From: Isoperla grammatica
Lineage: Eukaryota > Arthropoda > Insecta > Plecoptera > Perlodidae
NCBI GenBank assembly: GCA_945910005.1
Contig: OX246743.1
Location: forward strand, 45,359,361 to 45,423,360
Reading direction: 5' to 3'
Length of the DNA: 64,000 bases
Made by a program: the position numbers and the translations under genes
Shown here: piece by piece, positions 19,313 to 31,710 of the stretch
Layout: the number at the start of each line of letters is the position of its first letter
Position numbering within the stretch: the first letter of the stretch is position 1
Notes under the pieces: model-generated
Databases searched by the model: none
The model's input: only the letters and a program-made list of their open reading frames with translations
What the model was told of the DNA's origin: nothing

Positions 19313-20212
19313 TGAAGTTTAAGCACATCCATATCACTGTTCTACGTGTCCAGGCTGTTATAACGTGCAATGGAAGTCGGCCTTCCTAACGTGTGGTATC
19401 TAGTGTTCTCCATGTGAACGTTGCCAAACGAGGGCTAGTAGCAACAAGTCTCCACCAGCCTAAAACATACTGGACTGGGCGTGGAGGTTAAACATTCGTT
19501 TCCGTAGTGTTGTTAAGTTGGCCGTTGCTGTCGTGTAGGAAAAAATGGCGCTAGACTTGACAGATCGGGTTTCAGCTTTGAGCTTGTTTGTCGGCCTAGA
19601 GGTAGATTTCGTTGCGGGACCATTTCAAATTTGGCATGTTGATATTTCTCATTACGGTTGTCATTTTCTTTTCTTGGAGGGGGTTAAAAACAGTTTCGTG
19701 TGCGTTGTAGCTTCCGAAAGGGTGTTTTGCCCGAATAGATTGTATGGCGGTTCGTTGTGGATATTCCAGATCTGTTAGTTAATTTGCTTGCATGGTCGGA
19801 TATGCCGAGGTAGTATGCGACTTCACATTAATTGAACAATCTAGCACTTCATCCTAAGAAGATTGATAGTAAAACAACTATCTCGTCGCTTGCTTCGGCT
19901 CTGTTGGGTACTTAATGTTATTTAATTTAGAGAAAATTCAACTGGAATAACTATGCCTTGATAAATTGTGTTATAGATATTATCTTTCCCCTAAATTTAA
20001 TGCTTCCTTGTGGTTTTGAGGCTGACTAGTTCATTTTACAATATGTATTGAACATTCAGTGGAAAATGAGCCCATTGATTTTTGGCTGCCAGAAAACTAA
20101 AGAACAAAATTTGACGTGATGAATGGACCAATGTTTGAAGTATGAAATAGAACTAGATTATAATGGAGATGGGCATTATTTGGTGGATCATTGATGTTTT
20201 ATGTACATGTGC

Positions 20213-20218
20213 AATAAA
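20213..20218 (+). terminator. LMAN1: Candidate poly(A) signal 1 for LMAN1
   Basis: AATAAA followed within 15 bases by GGTTTTGTTCC. It would give a 3' UTR of about 2.9 kb. Confidence 0.35.
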
Positions 20219-20384
20219 CTAAGGTTTTGTTCCCACGAATTTTTAAAGGTTTATCGGTTGTGCCCCTCTTCAAGTTATTGTACGCAAATGTGCAACTTAC
20301 AAATTGCTTTCTGTGGTTTCACAAAATAGTTGTAAATGTTTACGGATATACAATCGGAGGCCTGACTATACGTTGCACAGTGTT

Positions 20385-20402
20385 CCCCCCCCCCCCCCCC
20401 CC
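20385..20402. repeat. Poly(C) tract, 18 bases
   Basis: Uninterrupted run of C. Similar runs at 24425, 30676, 59203 and 62746 make such tracts a feature of this genome. Confidence 0.9.
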
Positions 20403-21477
20403 TATTATTATGCATACAGTAACATCGTTTTCATCGTTTGATCTACGTTACTCAGAGCTTTGTAGAGTTACCTAGTTTGCGGCGTGCCAACAATTGTTCG
20501 TCGAGGGTGTTTCGTAATTTCCAAGCGGAACTTCGAGTGGACACCACGTTTTTCTAAAGAGACCGTTTCCATAAAATGTTTACCAAACCTAAATAAGAAA
20601 ATTGATCGAAAGTAACCTGCATCCAATGTGTTAGTTTGTCACTGTTTTCACATTGATAAATTAAATTGATTTAATTGGTTGGGTAAACATTGATAGCTAA
20701 ATTCAGGGAGCAGGATTTATCAAAATTTCCTTCTAATCTTATATAATAATGTAAGTTTTATTGAAATGTAATGTATAAATGAACTTTCTTCTGAAAACAT
20801 GCGACTGTCTGTGCAAATTCTGACTTCACCATGTGTAGGGAAAAAAGTAGATAGCATAGTATTCTAATACAAATTAAAAAGAAATGCTTTGGTTTATATA
20901 ATATTCTGTAGTTAAAGACTATTTTTTTCAATGGTCGCCTTGTTAATGTAGCAAAGTTTTACACACATTCAAGGTGGCAGATTTAATCTGCAGCTTTATT
21001 TTATGAGTGGGTTGTTTGCCGCACATTTCGACAGGCCTAAGATGTTACTGAATGTTTTGAATGCTGTGTTTTGTGTATGTAGCCTATACTTATTTTGTAC
21101 TGTAATTTCTTTTTGTTACCTTTTAATATATTTGTCTTCCCTTAGCTAATTTCTTTATATTTTACATAAAATTTATGGTGTAAATGTTTTTTTTAATGAG
21201 AAAATGATTCATTAATAAATAATATATACATACCGTGTACTGTATTTAGAATTTTGATGTTATATGTACTGTGAACTAAGGTATGTATACTATCTTAAGT
21301 GTCACTGAGAAGTCCTTTCTGTTTATTGAATTTTGAAAGCATGAATGTCTCTACTGTGAACTGTTGAACCTTCAAGTCATCTCATAGTTTGTTCGTCGTC
21401 TAAGACATGAATGTGTGGTTCGGTAAAAGGAATCAATTAACTGATATCTTGCGATGGTTATGTTGTATTTGTTAAAG

Positions 21478-21483
21478 AATAAA
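21478..21483 (+). terminator. LMAN1: Candidate poly(A) signal 2 for LMAN1
   Basis: AATAAA followed by a GU-rich GGTATCTGGTATC stretch. This is the best-placed distal signal before the TTC microsatellite. Confidence 0.35.
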
Positions 21484-24400
21484 AGTGGAATTTGGTATCT
21501 GGTATCAGGATTATTATAATTACATACTTCTTCCTTCACTTCTTCTTTGCATACATGATGAATTAATTCTTCTTTTTCTTCTTCTTCTTCTGCTTCTCCT
21601 TCTTCTTAAAGATGTACCTACTTTTTTATTTTGTTTTATTTCACCATGCGATTTGTACAGAGTACAAATTAATGGCACAAACTACAAATATAACATATTA
21701 TAATAAATAAAAAAAAATATGTACAAATATTAGCACTCGTTGATTTTGTATTAACTTGAGAAAATTTAGCACATTTTAAATAAATCAGAAAAACTAAAAA
21801 CAAAAAATGTAATACAAATGTTTGTGTTATTTTTTTTGCTTAAACTAAAAATTAATAACCAACTTATATTAAATTTGTTCAAAATTAAATGTTTTAAATT
21901 ATTTTGTGTACAATAAGACAACAAATTTAAATGTAAATTATTGTAGAGAAATAGCAAAAATTAACATTCATTTAAAAGATAACAAATTACTCAAAACCCA
22001 ATTTTCTCACCTTCAGCATTTATTTACAGTTCAAACTAAAAAAGCTCATCTCTAGCTTTAGTATCACAACTGAAATACCATTGTATATAGCTCAAGCCCT
22101 TCACCCAAGTTCTTCCGTATGGAGATAGTTTTACTGTTTGCTGTATAGTATAAGATAGAGGCCCAATGCCAGCAACTGCCTTTGGTTGTAACCTTGTCAA
22201 TATTTGAACGAGAACCCAGAACAATTTGTAATCTCGACGGATGCACAGCCCTCTTACGGAAAGAACTTTAAAATTAACTTTCTAAAATTAAAAAGTTTGT
22301 TTAAAAAAAAGAACTTTCAAAAGTTAAATTTCATTCATTTAAGGCATAACTCCTTTTAGGGGTAGAAGTATAGGCCTACAACGTGTCATTTGAAAATACC
22401 CACTTTACTTACACATTATTATACTTTTACCCTTTTAGGCCTATATTATTACGTGTTGTCTTTAACTTGCAATCGATGCCATGTGATGCATCGCAACTTG
22501 TTCTTCATGTTGACTACAATAGTGATGTTAACATCTTCCGGGTATGAGACTATTCATGGTCGCTATTTCAATGGATCCTTTGGGCAGTGTGAGCTGCATC
22601 GACATTATGTCCTATAGGAGTTCTAATGAATGAATGTTATCACCAGCCCTGCAGAAGAGGAGCGGTCTGGGAGGATTACGACAGGGGTGGCCAAACATCC
22701 CTTCTCTCACTGCTTTGCTATAGTCATGCGTCAACTATTTCAAGGGAAGATATGGCACCGTGTATGTCATTCTGTTCTGGAGGTCTTGCAGTGTTTTAAA
22801 CACTGTGGTGTCGGAGCGCTGACTGTGACTGGGGACTGGGGCGGTGCCTCCAATTTTGTGACTAGGCATTGGATTATATAATGCTTAATTACGGTCAAAC
22901 TTTTGGTTGGCCGAAAAAATCGAAAGACAAAATATGTTAATTTTGAATAAATCAAGTTTATAATATTAAAATGTTCAATAATATATACCTCCCTATCACA
23001 TGGTTAGACTTTTGTATTGAAACTAAGATTTCTTTCACATAAAATTTAACGACTTGCAGACTATTTTCGAACATTCAGTTGTAATATTCACTTTGAGTAT
23101 GGTTTGAAGAAATAAATTTATTTCAGAAGCCAAATTTTTGAATATTTATTCGATTGTTGACTGAAAACGAAATTTTATTTTATTGAAGTAAAAATACAAC
23201 AAAATGTATGTATTAACTACTAGGGGTGTATTGTTTGACAACAATACAACAATGTCTGAGTGAGAAATATAGAAATATATAATCTCACTCAACGGTCTAA
23301 CTACCCCCTCCCCCCCTGCATCATTATCATCCTGGAACGAGCCAGCCTTCCTCTCGATTAGCCTCTTGCCAATGAATGTGATACTATTCTGAACCATTTA
23401 CCAATTATACTTCGTGGCAGCTATATCCATCCAGGCACTGATCCTGGATTTTCTCAAGACCCTTCGCTAATTCGTGCAGTAGGGTATTATATTATGGTAA
23501 TTTGCGCTAATGGGATTGCCACTTAATTCTACCCAATTATGACGTAAATCGTGACTTATACGTCGCGAAAAACAATTAAGATATTACATGTTAAGGCGTC
23601 GCTACAGATAAAACTACCAGTTTCATTTCAGAGCCCTCACGGAGAAATGATTGTAGCTAGAAATCTGTAGAATTAAATTTAATGCAACAACAATATTTTG
23701 TTACAAGTTGAAACGCCAAAACAATTCGCACCAAATACCTAAAAACCGATGGTTTAAACCGAAACTGAACCAAAAACGGTGATATTTATAATGAAGGATG
23801 TGTTATCCGAATCGAACACAATTATATTTTGGAAAATGTTCTATCGCCAACGTATATTTAAATTAAATTGTCTGGTTTTGAAGTAAGATAAAGCTCTAAC
23901 CACAATTATAGGCTCGTGATCGCATCCGTACACTTTCTCATTACAATCGTTACGATTTAGTTGTGAACAGCGCAATAATAAGTCTGCACTCGCACGATTT
24001 CCGAATTGCGACTATGTTGCCGATACCAACCATTATGGGTAGAGCATTTCTTACCAACACATTTACATTCATTCCGAAATTTCGTTTTATCAAAATGTAC
24101 AGTGAGCCTATAGTGCGATGCAATATTCTCAATCAACCAATCGGAACAAATCAATGGTACATCAAGATGCTTTCCAGTAACATAATACGTTGAAAAACAC
24201 GTACATTTATCACAAAACGTTGCATATTTCGTGTTTGGCCATCCCTGTTTTGATGCGACGCTTTGCCCGGGCCAAAAAAACAGCTCCCCCCCTCGCGCTA
24301 TCTGGGGCCCCGAAAAGCGGCGCCTCTCAGACGCCTGGATGGCAATGGAGGCGCCCCGAAGTCCTGAATCTTTCTCAAAGGGGAAATTGCCTGCCTCGTT

Positions 24401-25780
24401 GAAAATAACAAAACTGCCAAGTCACCCCCCCCCCCCCCCCCCCCCACGACACTAGCGTGGAGAGAAGTTTGTGTCCAAGTTTTGGCGAGGGTTTGGAGGA
24501 TGGCTCTTGCATTGCATGCTGGGACGCCGCCGTGGGCCGCCCCACTGGCGACCAAGGGCGTGGTGGGCGAGCGAAACGGCCTAGCGTACTCAAATAGGCC
24601 AATGCATGTGAAGAATATCGACGATCACATGTAATGTATGAAATCCAGTAATTATAGAACCAGCCACGACTGGGACTATCGAGGTTCCCCACTTTCAGGC
24701 TGGGTATCGTAACCACTATAGATTGTCCTTGAAGCAAATGTATGATCTGGGTTAGTTAACAATCATCTCTGCAGAAGGGAACAGAGTAGGCGGGTCCTAG
24801 ACCCGGCGCCTCCACCAACCACCCTGATATCCGGGCCATTCACCTAGCCTGCACAATTAACACCCTTTTCGGTCTGTTAAATTTGTTAAAACGTTTTTAA
24901 AATAACCTAAAACTCCTATATGTTTTTCGTTGTAATACATTTTTCCGTTTTAAAGTGTTCTTAATTATCTTTTGTAATGTACGTATAGATCATGATAATA
25001 TTTAACTTGGAATAATTGCGAAATGTTGATATCACGTTGACGTTAAAGATACGAACAAGGAACAACCACCTTAAATAAAATAAAATCTTATATGAGCATT
25101 CCTCGTTTAAATGCTATAAAATAATTTTAACTATTATTTAGAAAACAATTACGTAATTCAAATAGACAAATTGTAATTTTAATCTAGCTAGATCTACAGT
25201 ATATATTCATTTTTCTTTATTATTGTATTCTAATTCTAGAACTCACTAATACAAAAATACTAATTAATTATTATTTCAATGTAAATGAAATTCTATTTTG
25301 TATTGAATGAATTAATGTAATTTATGTATCCAAATCAAAGAAAAAAAAGTGTTACTTAAAAAAAAAAAAAAAAATGCTCACGCTCGTCAACCTGTGTCGA
25401 TGTATCAGTGTTAAGAGAACGGGAGTGTACGAAGCAACTAGGATGATGAAGTATTTGAGATCCGTTCGTCACTTCAATTTGCATGCCTGCATCCGAGCAC
25501 TTTGCACGCGGCTGTTTTCCTAGGGCTCTCTCTGTACCGATGTTGTTTTGCTAGGCTAGGGGGTGGGGGTGGGGGATGATGGATGCTGTTCCCTCGTGCG
25601 TAGAGGGGGGGGGGGGGGGGATCACTCATACGCCCCGCACGGAACATCACATATCATGCACTTCATTAGATTAGCTTGGCCCTTGTCAACATACAGCGCA
25701 GCGCGACGGTTCGATCAATGTGTAAAGCTTGGTCACACGCGAAACGTCGAGAATAGTTCCAGCTAGACGTTTCATAGATA
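21484..25780. other. Gene-poor stretch
   Basis: AT-rich DNA with a TTC/CTT microsatellite (about 21569-21607), a poly(C) run (24425-24445), a poly(A) run (about 25359-25374) and a poly(G) run near 25607. A GC-rich segment at 24240-24560 has open frames on both strands but no family resemblance. No exons or RNA genes recognised. Confidence 0.4.
21569..21607. repeat. TTC/CTT microsatellite
   Basis: Interrupted CTT repeats, about 39 bases. Confidence 0.85.
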
Positions 25781-25784
25781 TGCC

Positions 25785-25856
25785 TATAAATAAATAAATT
25801 CACACTTAGAGTCTACCCACTCAGTAACGAAACTGATTTGCAGTGGGGGACTTTAA
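25785..25856 (+). repeat. Dispersed repeat (AGAGTCTACCCACTCA family), copy 1
   Basis: AAATAAATAAATTCACACTT, AGAGTCTACCCACTCAGTA, then CTGATTTGCAGTGG. Related segments are at 27757-27812 (AGAGTCTACCCACTCAATAT) and 28000-28066 (ACACTCAGTTACTGGAACTG), all preceded by (AAAT)n. It is a retroposon or MITE family of unknown class. Confidence 0.65.
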
Positions 25857-26237
25857 TTTAAAGCGACTAAACCAACCCTGTAGGTTCCGAACACCATCGA
25901 TAAGTGAGCTAAGAAGTGACAAGTGAAATAAATATAAACAGGGAATTTAATATAAATGCACTTTTATTTACTTATTTGTTATCTAACATGTGTCTATGTG
26001 CTCGCTGTAGTAGCCAAATAAATAACATCTATATGATATATATGATGACTTGAGAGTTTCTTAGTTTGACGCTTCCCTGCTGCTCTTCCCCATCGCAATG
26101 TTACCCCCCCCCCTTACCCCCGTGACAACCCGACAATCATATCATATTTATTCATTTCATATAATCAGTCATATTTGTTACGCTGGGCGGTGGTCACATT
26201 GTAGGGGGTGGAGCTTCAAACTGTGTCAAACTAAAAA

Positions 26238-26382
26238 TATCTGCACTCTATATTTTAACTTTATTATAAAACTGATATACGAAGGAAAATTAATAAATAA
26301 ATACAAATACTGCACTCTATATCTTAAATTTATTATAAAACTGATTTACGAAGGAAAATGAATGAATAAATAAATACAAATA
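26238..26382 (+). repeat. Tandem duplication, about 70-bp unit, 2 copies
   Basis: Two copies of CTGCACTCTATATTTTAACT, TTATTATAAAACTGATATAC and GAAGGAAAAT with few differences. Confidence 0.85.
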
Positions 26383-27756
26383 CGATCAGGACTTGACAAT
26401 ATTCAGGATGGAAATTACACGTGATATCTATCCTAGAAACGAACGCAACTCCAGTAATGTAGCCGATACAGCAGCGACATAAACCAACAATATGTCCTGC
26501 TTCTCAATAGACTTGTGTAATAAAGTGGGCTGACGCAACATAAATAAAACATTTCTTATTTATTTAATATAAAAATATGAAATGCCATTTGTAGCGTCTC
26601 GGCTCGTTTGGACGAGTTTGCTCGTTTTGGCCGGGTAACATTTGTTACTTGTCGAATCTATCAGGCAGACAATTTGTTATCGATGTCAAGTATTTAAGAT
26701 GCTATCGGGCATGTATAGTGTAGCGTTCAGGACACTGCGTCTCAAAAATATGTCAACCTTTACTTCAGTATCGTTATTATTGAAACAGACTATGGTTTTT
26801 TATAATATAATTATTGTTTTAATTTGAAGAGCAGGTTTACTTCAATCTTTCCCAAATCTTTTGAAATGTATATGATTTTCAAAATTTTGTTGGGTGCAAA
26901 AAGTGGTAAATGAAACAATTTTTCGGTCAAACCAATGAATCTTTACGCCTTTTTAATCAACGTTTCGACGAGAAATAGCCCCGTGATCCTTTTCAACATA
27001 AAAATATGCCTTGATAATTTTACAGAAAATATACTATGTTATTGTGAAACTAAATGAAAACGTGGGCGATATTTAATATCTAGTGAAAACACTGACCAAC
27101 ATTCAGTAGTGAGAAGTGTCCCTACCCCATCCTTGCTTCGAGAACTATTCATTGCGATTTACCCACCCCCGATGTGTTCCATGATAAAATCTTCCACATT
27201 TGGCATCTGTGACAAATTCCCCCGTTCGATGTTACAGATATCGATAGTTCCCCCCCCCCCCCTAACAAAGAACCCAAGTTGAGTGACTCAAAGAAAATAT
27301 CATTAAGCTTCGTACCAATAAAACATGACGGGTGCAATGGCTCGTAACCGGAACTACCCCGACAAACCGGAAGATGCGTCACGAGGCTGTGGAGGGGTCG
27401 TCTCTCTGTCTCTCTCTCTCGCTCTCTAGCGGGACAGTAATTACCCTCCAATAGTGATTTATGTCTATGATGTGCACAAACGAGTGTAATATGCAATTAT
27501 TTATTAGTCAAGAGAATTCGCGAATGTTCAAACACTCAATTTTAGCTCATTGGCATAATTATCATCCTCTACATTAAGCTCATCAGTTATTGATATTGTA
27601 TTCATAATCTAATAATTAAATTAGTTGTACCGTGAGACAAGTGTCAAGTGGTATAGATCTCTCTAATCGTGTAAACTGTCTTTAACTATCAACACGTCAT
27701 GTGGTTCGCGTATTGTGCAATGATAACTTGATGCGTTGAAACTTAAAATAAAATAA

Positions 27757-27812
27757 ATAAATAAATAAAATAAATTCACATTTAGAGTCTACCCACTCAA
27801 TATTAAATTAAA
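27757..27812 (+). repeat. Dispersed repeat (AGAGTCTACCCACTCA family), copy 2
   Basis: It follows an (AAAT)n tract and shares AAATTCACATTTAGAGTCTA and CCCACTCA with copy 1. Confidence 0.6.
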
Positions 27813-27999
27813 TTAAACAAATCTGCGACAACGCAGGGGGTTGCGTTGGAAACTTTGCATAAGTTATTCTATCGTACACAAATATAAAACTGATTTAGTA
27901 CCAGAGAATATAAATCACAAAGAAATGGGAGAAAAAAAGATGAATAAAAAGAAGTATGATAAAGAAATCAGATAGAGATTGCGCCCGAGACGTTAAATG

Positions 28000-28066
28000 T
28001 AAATAAATAGATTTGTTTTGTTGTCTATATACACTCAGTTACTGGAACTGATTTTCAGTGGAGGAT
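28000..28066 (+). repeat. Dispersed repeat, copy 3 (diverged)
   Basis: It shares AAATAAAT, ACTCAGT, GAACTGATTTTCAGTGG with copy 1; more diverged. Confidence 0.45.
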
Positions 28067-28775
28067 GTTATACCATTTATTACGTGCTTCGTTGATAACA
28101 TAAAGATAGAATCATAAAGAAAGTCGATTGCTAAAGTTGAAATCCCAGCCCGGGCCGGGAATTGTCTATATTGAGTTGTGTTGGATCCCATCAAGTAATT
28201 GCCTCGAATCTCTCTCACTGTCACTGTCACTGTCTGGCTGTCACTGCATGGACGGAGTTATGAGAGTAGTGACATGACACACCCTTGATCAACTCCCCTG
28301 GCAGCCATGTCTATGCGGCTGTCTTATCCAACTGAGGTGATTGTCTGAGTTAGTCCAGGGTCTCGTCCCGTTCTGTCAGCCAATCACAGCAGCTCGTGTA
28401 CTTACAACTTTTTTTAAACTTTTTTATATTTATTAACACCAGAACTTCTGCGTACATTGTTCCCCGCAAGCGGCAAAGGTGACAGCAAAAAAGGATCGTT
28501 TTGGTCCAACTTTTATTATCAGATTAATTTTGATAATGATGCTTTTATGGACCCATTAGACTAGAATGAAAAGTCCTGTTAGCCTTTTAATGCCAAGGGA
28601 TGTAAAAAATATTAACATTCGTAAACAAAACACATATATATTGTATTGTTATTCAAAATAATATAAATTGCAAAACTGGGGTAGTTTTTGTGGAAGATTC
28701 AACTCAAAATGTAAGCGTGAAAACAAAAGGTACAAATACAGAATATACAAAACATAATGAGAAGAAGTAATGAGT

Positions 28776-28930
28776 GTATGTCTCGCTATTGCATGTTGCT
28801 TATTGCAGTGCTGTGTTGTAAGCTGTATTAAGTACTGTAAGCCGGGTAACTGTGTGCCAGTAAGCACATCAGTATGTCTCAGTATTGCATGTTGCTTATT
28901 GTGTAAGCCCGGCTTCTATTGAGCACATTA
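28776..28930. repeat. Imperfect tandem duplication
   Basis: TATTGCATGTTGCTTATTG occurs near 28787 and again near 28882, each followed by GTAAGC/GCCCGG-like words. Confidence 0.7.
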
Positions 28931-29137
28931 GTATTACAGCATTGTCCCCGACTATCATCGCTTAGATCCACAGTTAGACGAATGTCCCGGCGCCGTATGA
29001 GACGCACGTACTTGTCATGTGATATGAAGCTAAGCGTGCACGGGTCACAATCCCGGAGACTAACACAATATTCACGAGAGACGACTTTATTTCGCAATCA
29101 AATCATAACTATAGTGTTGACGACGCAAATATGTTCT

Positions 29138-29440
29138 TGAGATTAATTATAAGGAATCAAATTAAATAAATATACTCGTCAGGTTCTCTTTCAAATCGCT
29201 ATACTATGTGTGACATTACGTAATTTGTAATGACAGCTTGTCAAACTTCCGTAGTTATCTCAAAATCTGTAGTATGTCACGCAGGTATGTTCATATATGC
29301 TTAAAGTAGATGTAATTGATATTAATTACAAGGAATCAAATTAAATGAATATACTTAGGTTCTCTTTTACGTAATTTCCGAATGACAGCCTCTGAAACTT
29401 ACGTAATCATCTCAAATCTGTGGTATGTCACGCAGGTGTT
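29138..29440. repeat. Imperfect tandem duplication, roughly 170-190 bp
   Basis: Both halves contain AAGGAATCAAATTAAAT, AGGTTCTCTTT, ACGTAATTT, ATGACAGC and GTATGTCACGCAGGT in the same order. Confidence 0.8.
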
Positions 29441-29466
29441 GTTGTAACTTGTGTGTCCTCAAATTT

Positions 29467-29467
29467 T

Positions 29468-29520
<53 letters not shown>
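29467..29520. repeat. (CT)n microsatellite
   Basis: About 54 bases of CT repeats with one CCC interruption. Confidence 0.95.
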
Positions 29521-29737
29521 CAAAATTTAAAACCATCTCTATTCTAACCCTCTCTTGAATTTCTTCATGTTCATCATCATCCGCTCTTCATTCCTTCATC
29601 GTCTCAAATAGCATGGTTGCAATAATAGAGACATGTATAAAAACAAAAATCATCATCAAATTCCATTGCCTAGTATTGAATATGCACAATAGTTTACTAC
29701 TATTGGTAATTCCCCCCGCCTGAGATATGTTGCTTCG

Positions 29738-29962
29738 CCTCTAAAGCGGGTGTTACACGGAGAAGTAAGAAGAGTAAAAAGCAGAAAGTGAAGAGTAGAG
29801 ATAGCGTGTAGCTTACGGGAAAAGAACAAAAGTGAGAAGTTCTCTCCAAAGTAGGACAATGTTGAACAAGTGAGAAGTCCCGTAAGCTACACGCTATCTC
29901 TACTCTTCACTTTCTGCTTTTTACTTTTCTTACTTCTCCGTGTAACACCCGCTTAAGAGCCC
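29738..29962. mobile_element. Inverted-repeat element (225 bp)
   Basis: Long nearly perfect arms: AAGCGGGTGTTACACGGAGA on the left and TCTCCGTGTAACACCCGCTT on the right, continuing for about 80 bases (including CTACACGCTATCTCTACTCT). The loop is short. No coding capacity; the high arm identity suggests a recent insertion. Confidence 0.85.
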
Positions 29963-30675
29963 TGTATTACTGCCTGTCTGATGTCTGTCTAGTGTCTACC
30001 CGTATCGGTTGCAGCTATCCCGATCATAATATGAACTCTCCGAGCGAAGTGTCCCGCGGGACAGCCGGACAATCACGTGACCACAATCACGTGATGCAGC
30101 TTGATAAGCGAGTGAAGACATTGACGGAGATGCTGAGATAGGTCGCTATAATAAGAGAGCTCAATGAATTGGTCTATCGAGGAGACGTGGGGTCCGAGAG
30201 CAATTATAATGGTTGACGAAACATTTATTAGATTTATTAGAAGTATAAATGTATACACATTCGTTGAAAAATATCTCGTGTGATTTTAATATAAATCCAG
30301 AATAGAATGACTTTTAAAAATAGATTTTGTAGATTGATAAAATTGAATTAATTTGATTTTCAAGAAAGTAAGTTAATGCATAAAAAGCGTTGTTACAGGT
30401 CACATGCAATTTTATTTCATTCTACTGGAAAAGAAAACATGTGGAACTTTGTAATTAAGTAGAAATGAAACGATTTCTACTTTGAAAAATGTATCATTAT
30501 AATCGGTATGTTCGTGGAATTTGTTGACGAAAACCTCTTTACTTTAGAAACTGTATAACAAGTATTGAAATGAGGAACAGTTGTTTTCTCTATTGTATAG
30601 GTTCGCCTTCGAACAAAAAACAGCTTTTTCTATAACCCACACATTAAATGGTAAAACCAATTAAGTTGAGAAGCG

Positions 30676-30704
<29 letters not shown>
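30676..30704. repeat. Poly(C) tract, about 29 bases
   Basis: The longest homopolymer in the window. It can form a G-quadruplex on the other strand or an i-motif. Confidence 0.9.
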
Positions 30705-30706
<2 letters not shown>

Positions 30707-31569
30707 GAGTAAAACAAGACAAGAGCAATTACACAGCTGGGTTAATTGCTCTCTGCTCTTCAGTCACTTCCATTAGGCCTACATCTCAATTCACTTGCTC
30801 CACCCCTTCACTACGGTCATCCGTCTTGCGAAAAAAACTTTTTAAAAATCCCATAAAATCAGTGTTATGCCAGATTACTAACATACCCCATCCACCCCCC
30901 GCTAGTAATTATTCCCCTTCCCCCCTTTAACTACAAACTTTCCATTTTATCGCCATGTTCATCGAGTCGTATTGTGTTTCTTATAGGCGAACGCATCGTA
31001 AAACCATCTATTGTTAATTGCTTTAGTCCAACTACGGAACTTTGTTCAATGCAGACAACATTATTGTAGTTTTTGCGTTGTAATAATAACTTTGATAACA
31101 AAATAATGTGCAATATCACAAGAGTACGGAGAAGTATAACCCAACCCATACGAAAGTTTCCTTCAAACAATAGTTAAAAGCCAAGAAGTGGAAGTTGTCC
31201 GAGAAGTGGAAATGGGGGTTCACCCTTGCAATGCAATGTTATTTATTGCCCAGAAAGAGGGTGCACCCTCTCTGATGGATACACTTCACCCCCCTCCCCC
31301 CCCTCCCCCGCTATCACTGCTGACAAATGAAGACATACTCAACTGAGTTGAAGGGCGGTAATTGCACGAGGAAGCAAAAAATAATACAAACTACATTTGG
31401 TTGACGTGGAACGTTTGAGAAAGAAATGAACGGAAAATTAGATGGCGGTGGTTTTGCGATGATGGTTTTTGTTTTTGACGCTGCTGCGTGTTGGGAAAAG
31501 TTGGGAAATGTGGAATTATTCGAATTAAATTCAATTGGTCTTTTTATTTGAACATTCTCGTATTTAAAC

Positions 31570-31710
31570 CTAAGAGATATGGCTAAGAAAGCAGTGATAC
31601 ACGAAGCTCTAATGGGAGGTTGATGCCGGTTTGATACCCACTACCGGCAAATCTGACTGAACGATTTTTTATCGTTTCCTCAGTCACAAGGCGAATGCCA
31701 GAGATCCTTC
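31570..31710 (+). mobile_element. tRNA-derived SINE
   Basis: tRNA-like head GAGATATGGCTAAGAAAGC with B box GGTTTGATACC, followed by a body with TTTCCTCAGTCACAAGGC. The minus-strand element at 52270-52425 has the same order (GGTTCGATACC then CTCAGTCACAAG). Confidence 0.6.

Larger units (their letters stand above)
17331..21483 (+). other. LMAN1: Probable LMAN1 3' UTR (extent uncertain)
   Basis: No further coding exon follows the TGA. The region is U-rich with several candidate poly(A) signals. The end could be the AATAAA at 20213 or the one at 21478. It is interrupted by a transposon remnant at 18465-19312. A 77-codon frame at about 19545-19778 has no recognisable domain. Confidence 0.45.

Noticed and set aside
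19545..19778. 77-codon frame with good start context in the LMAN1 downstream region
   Set aside because: No recognisable domain, no splice context, and it lies in the probable 3' UTR.
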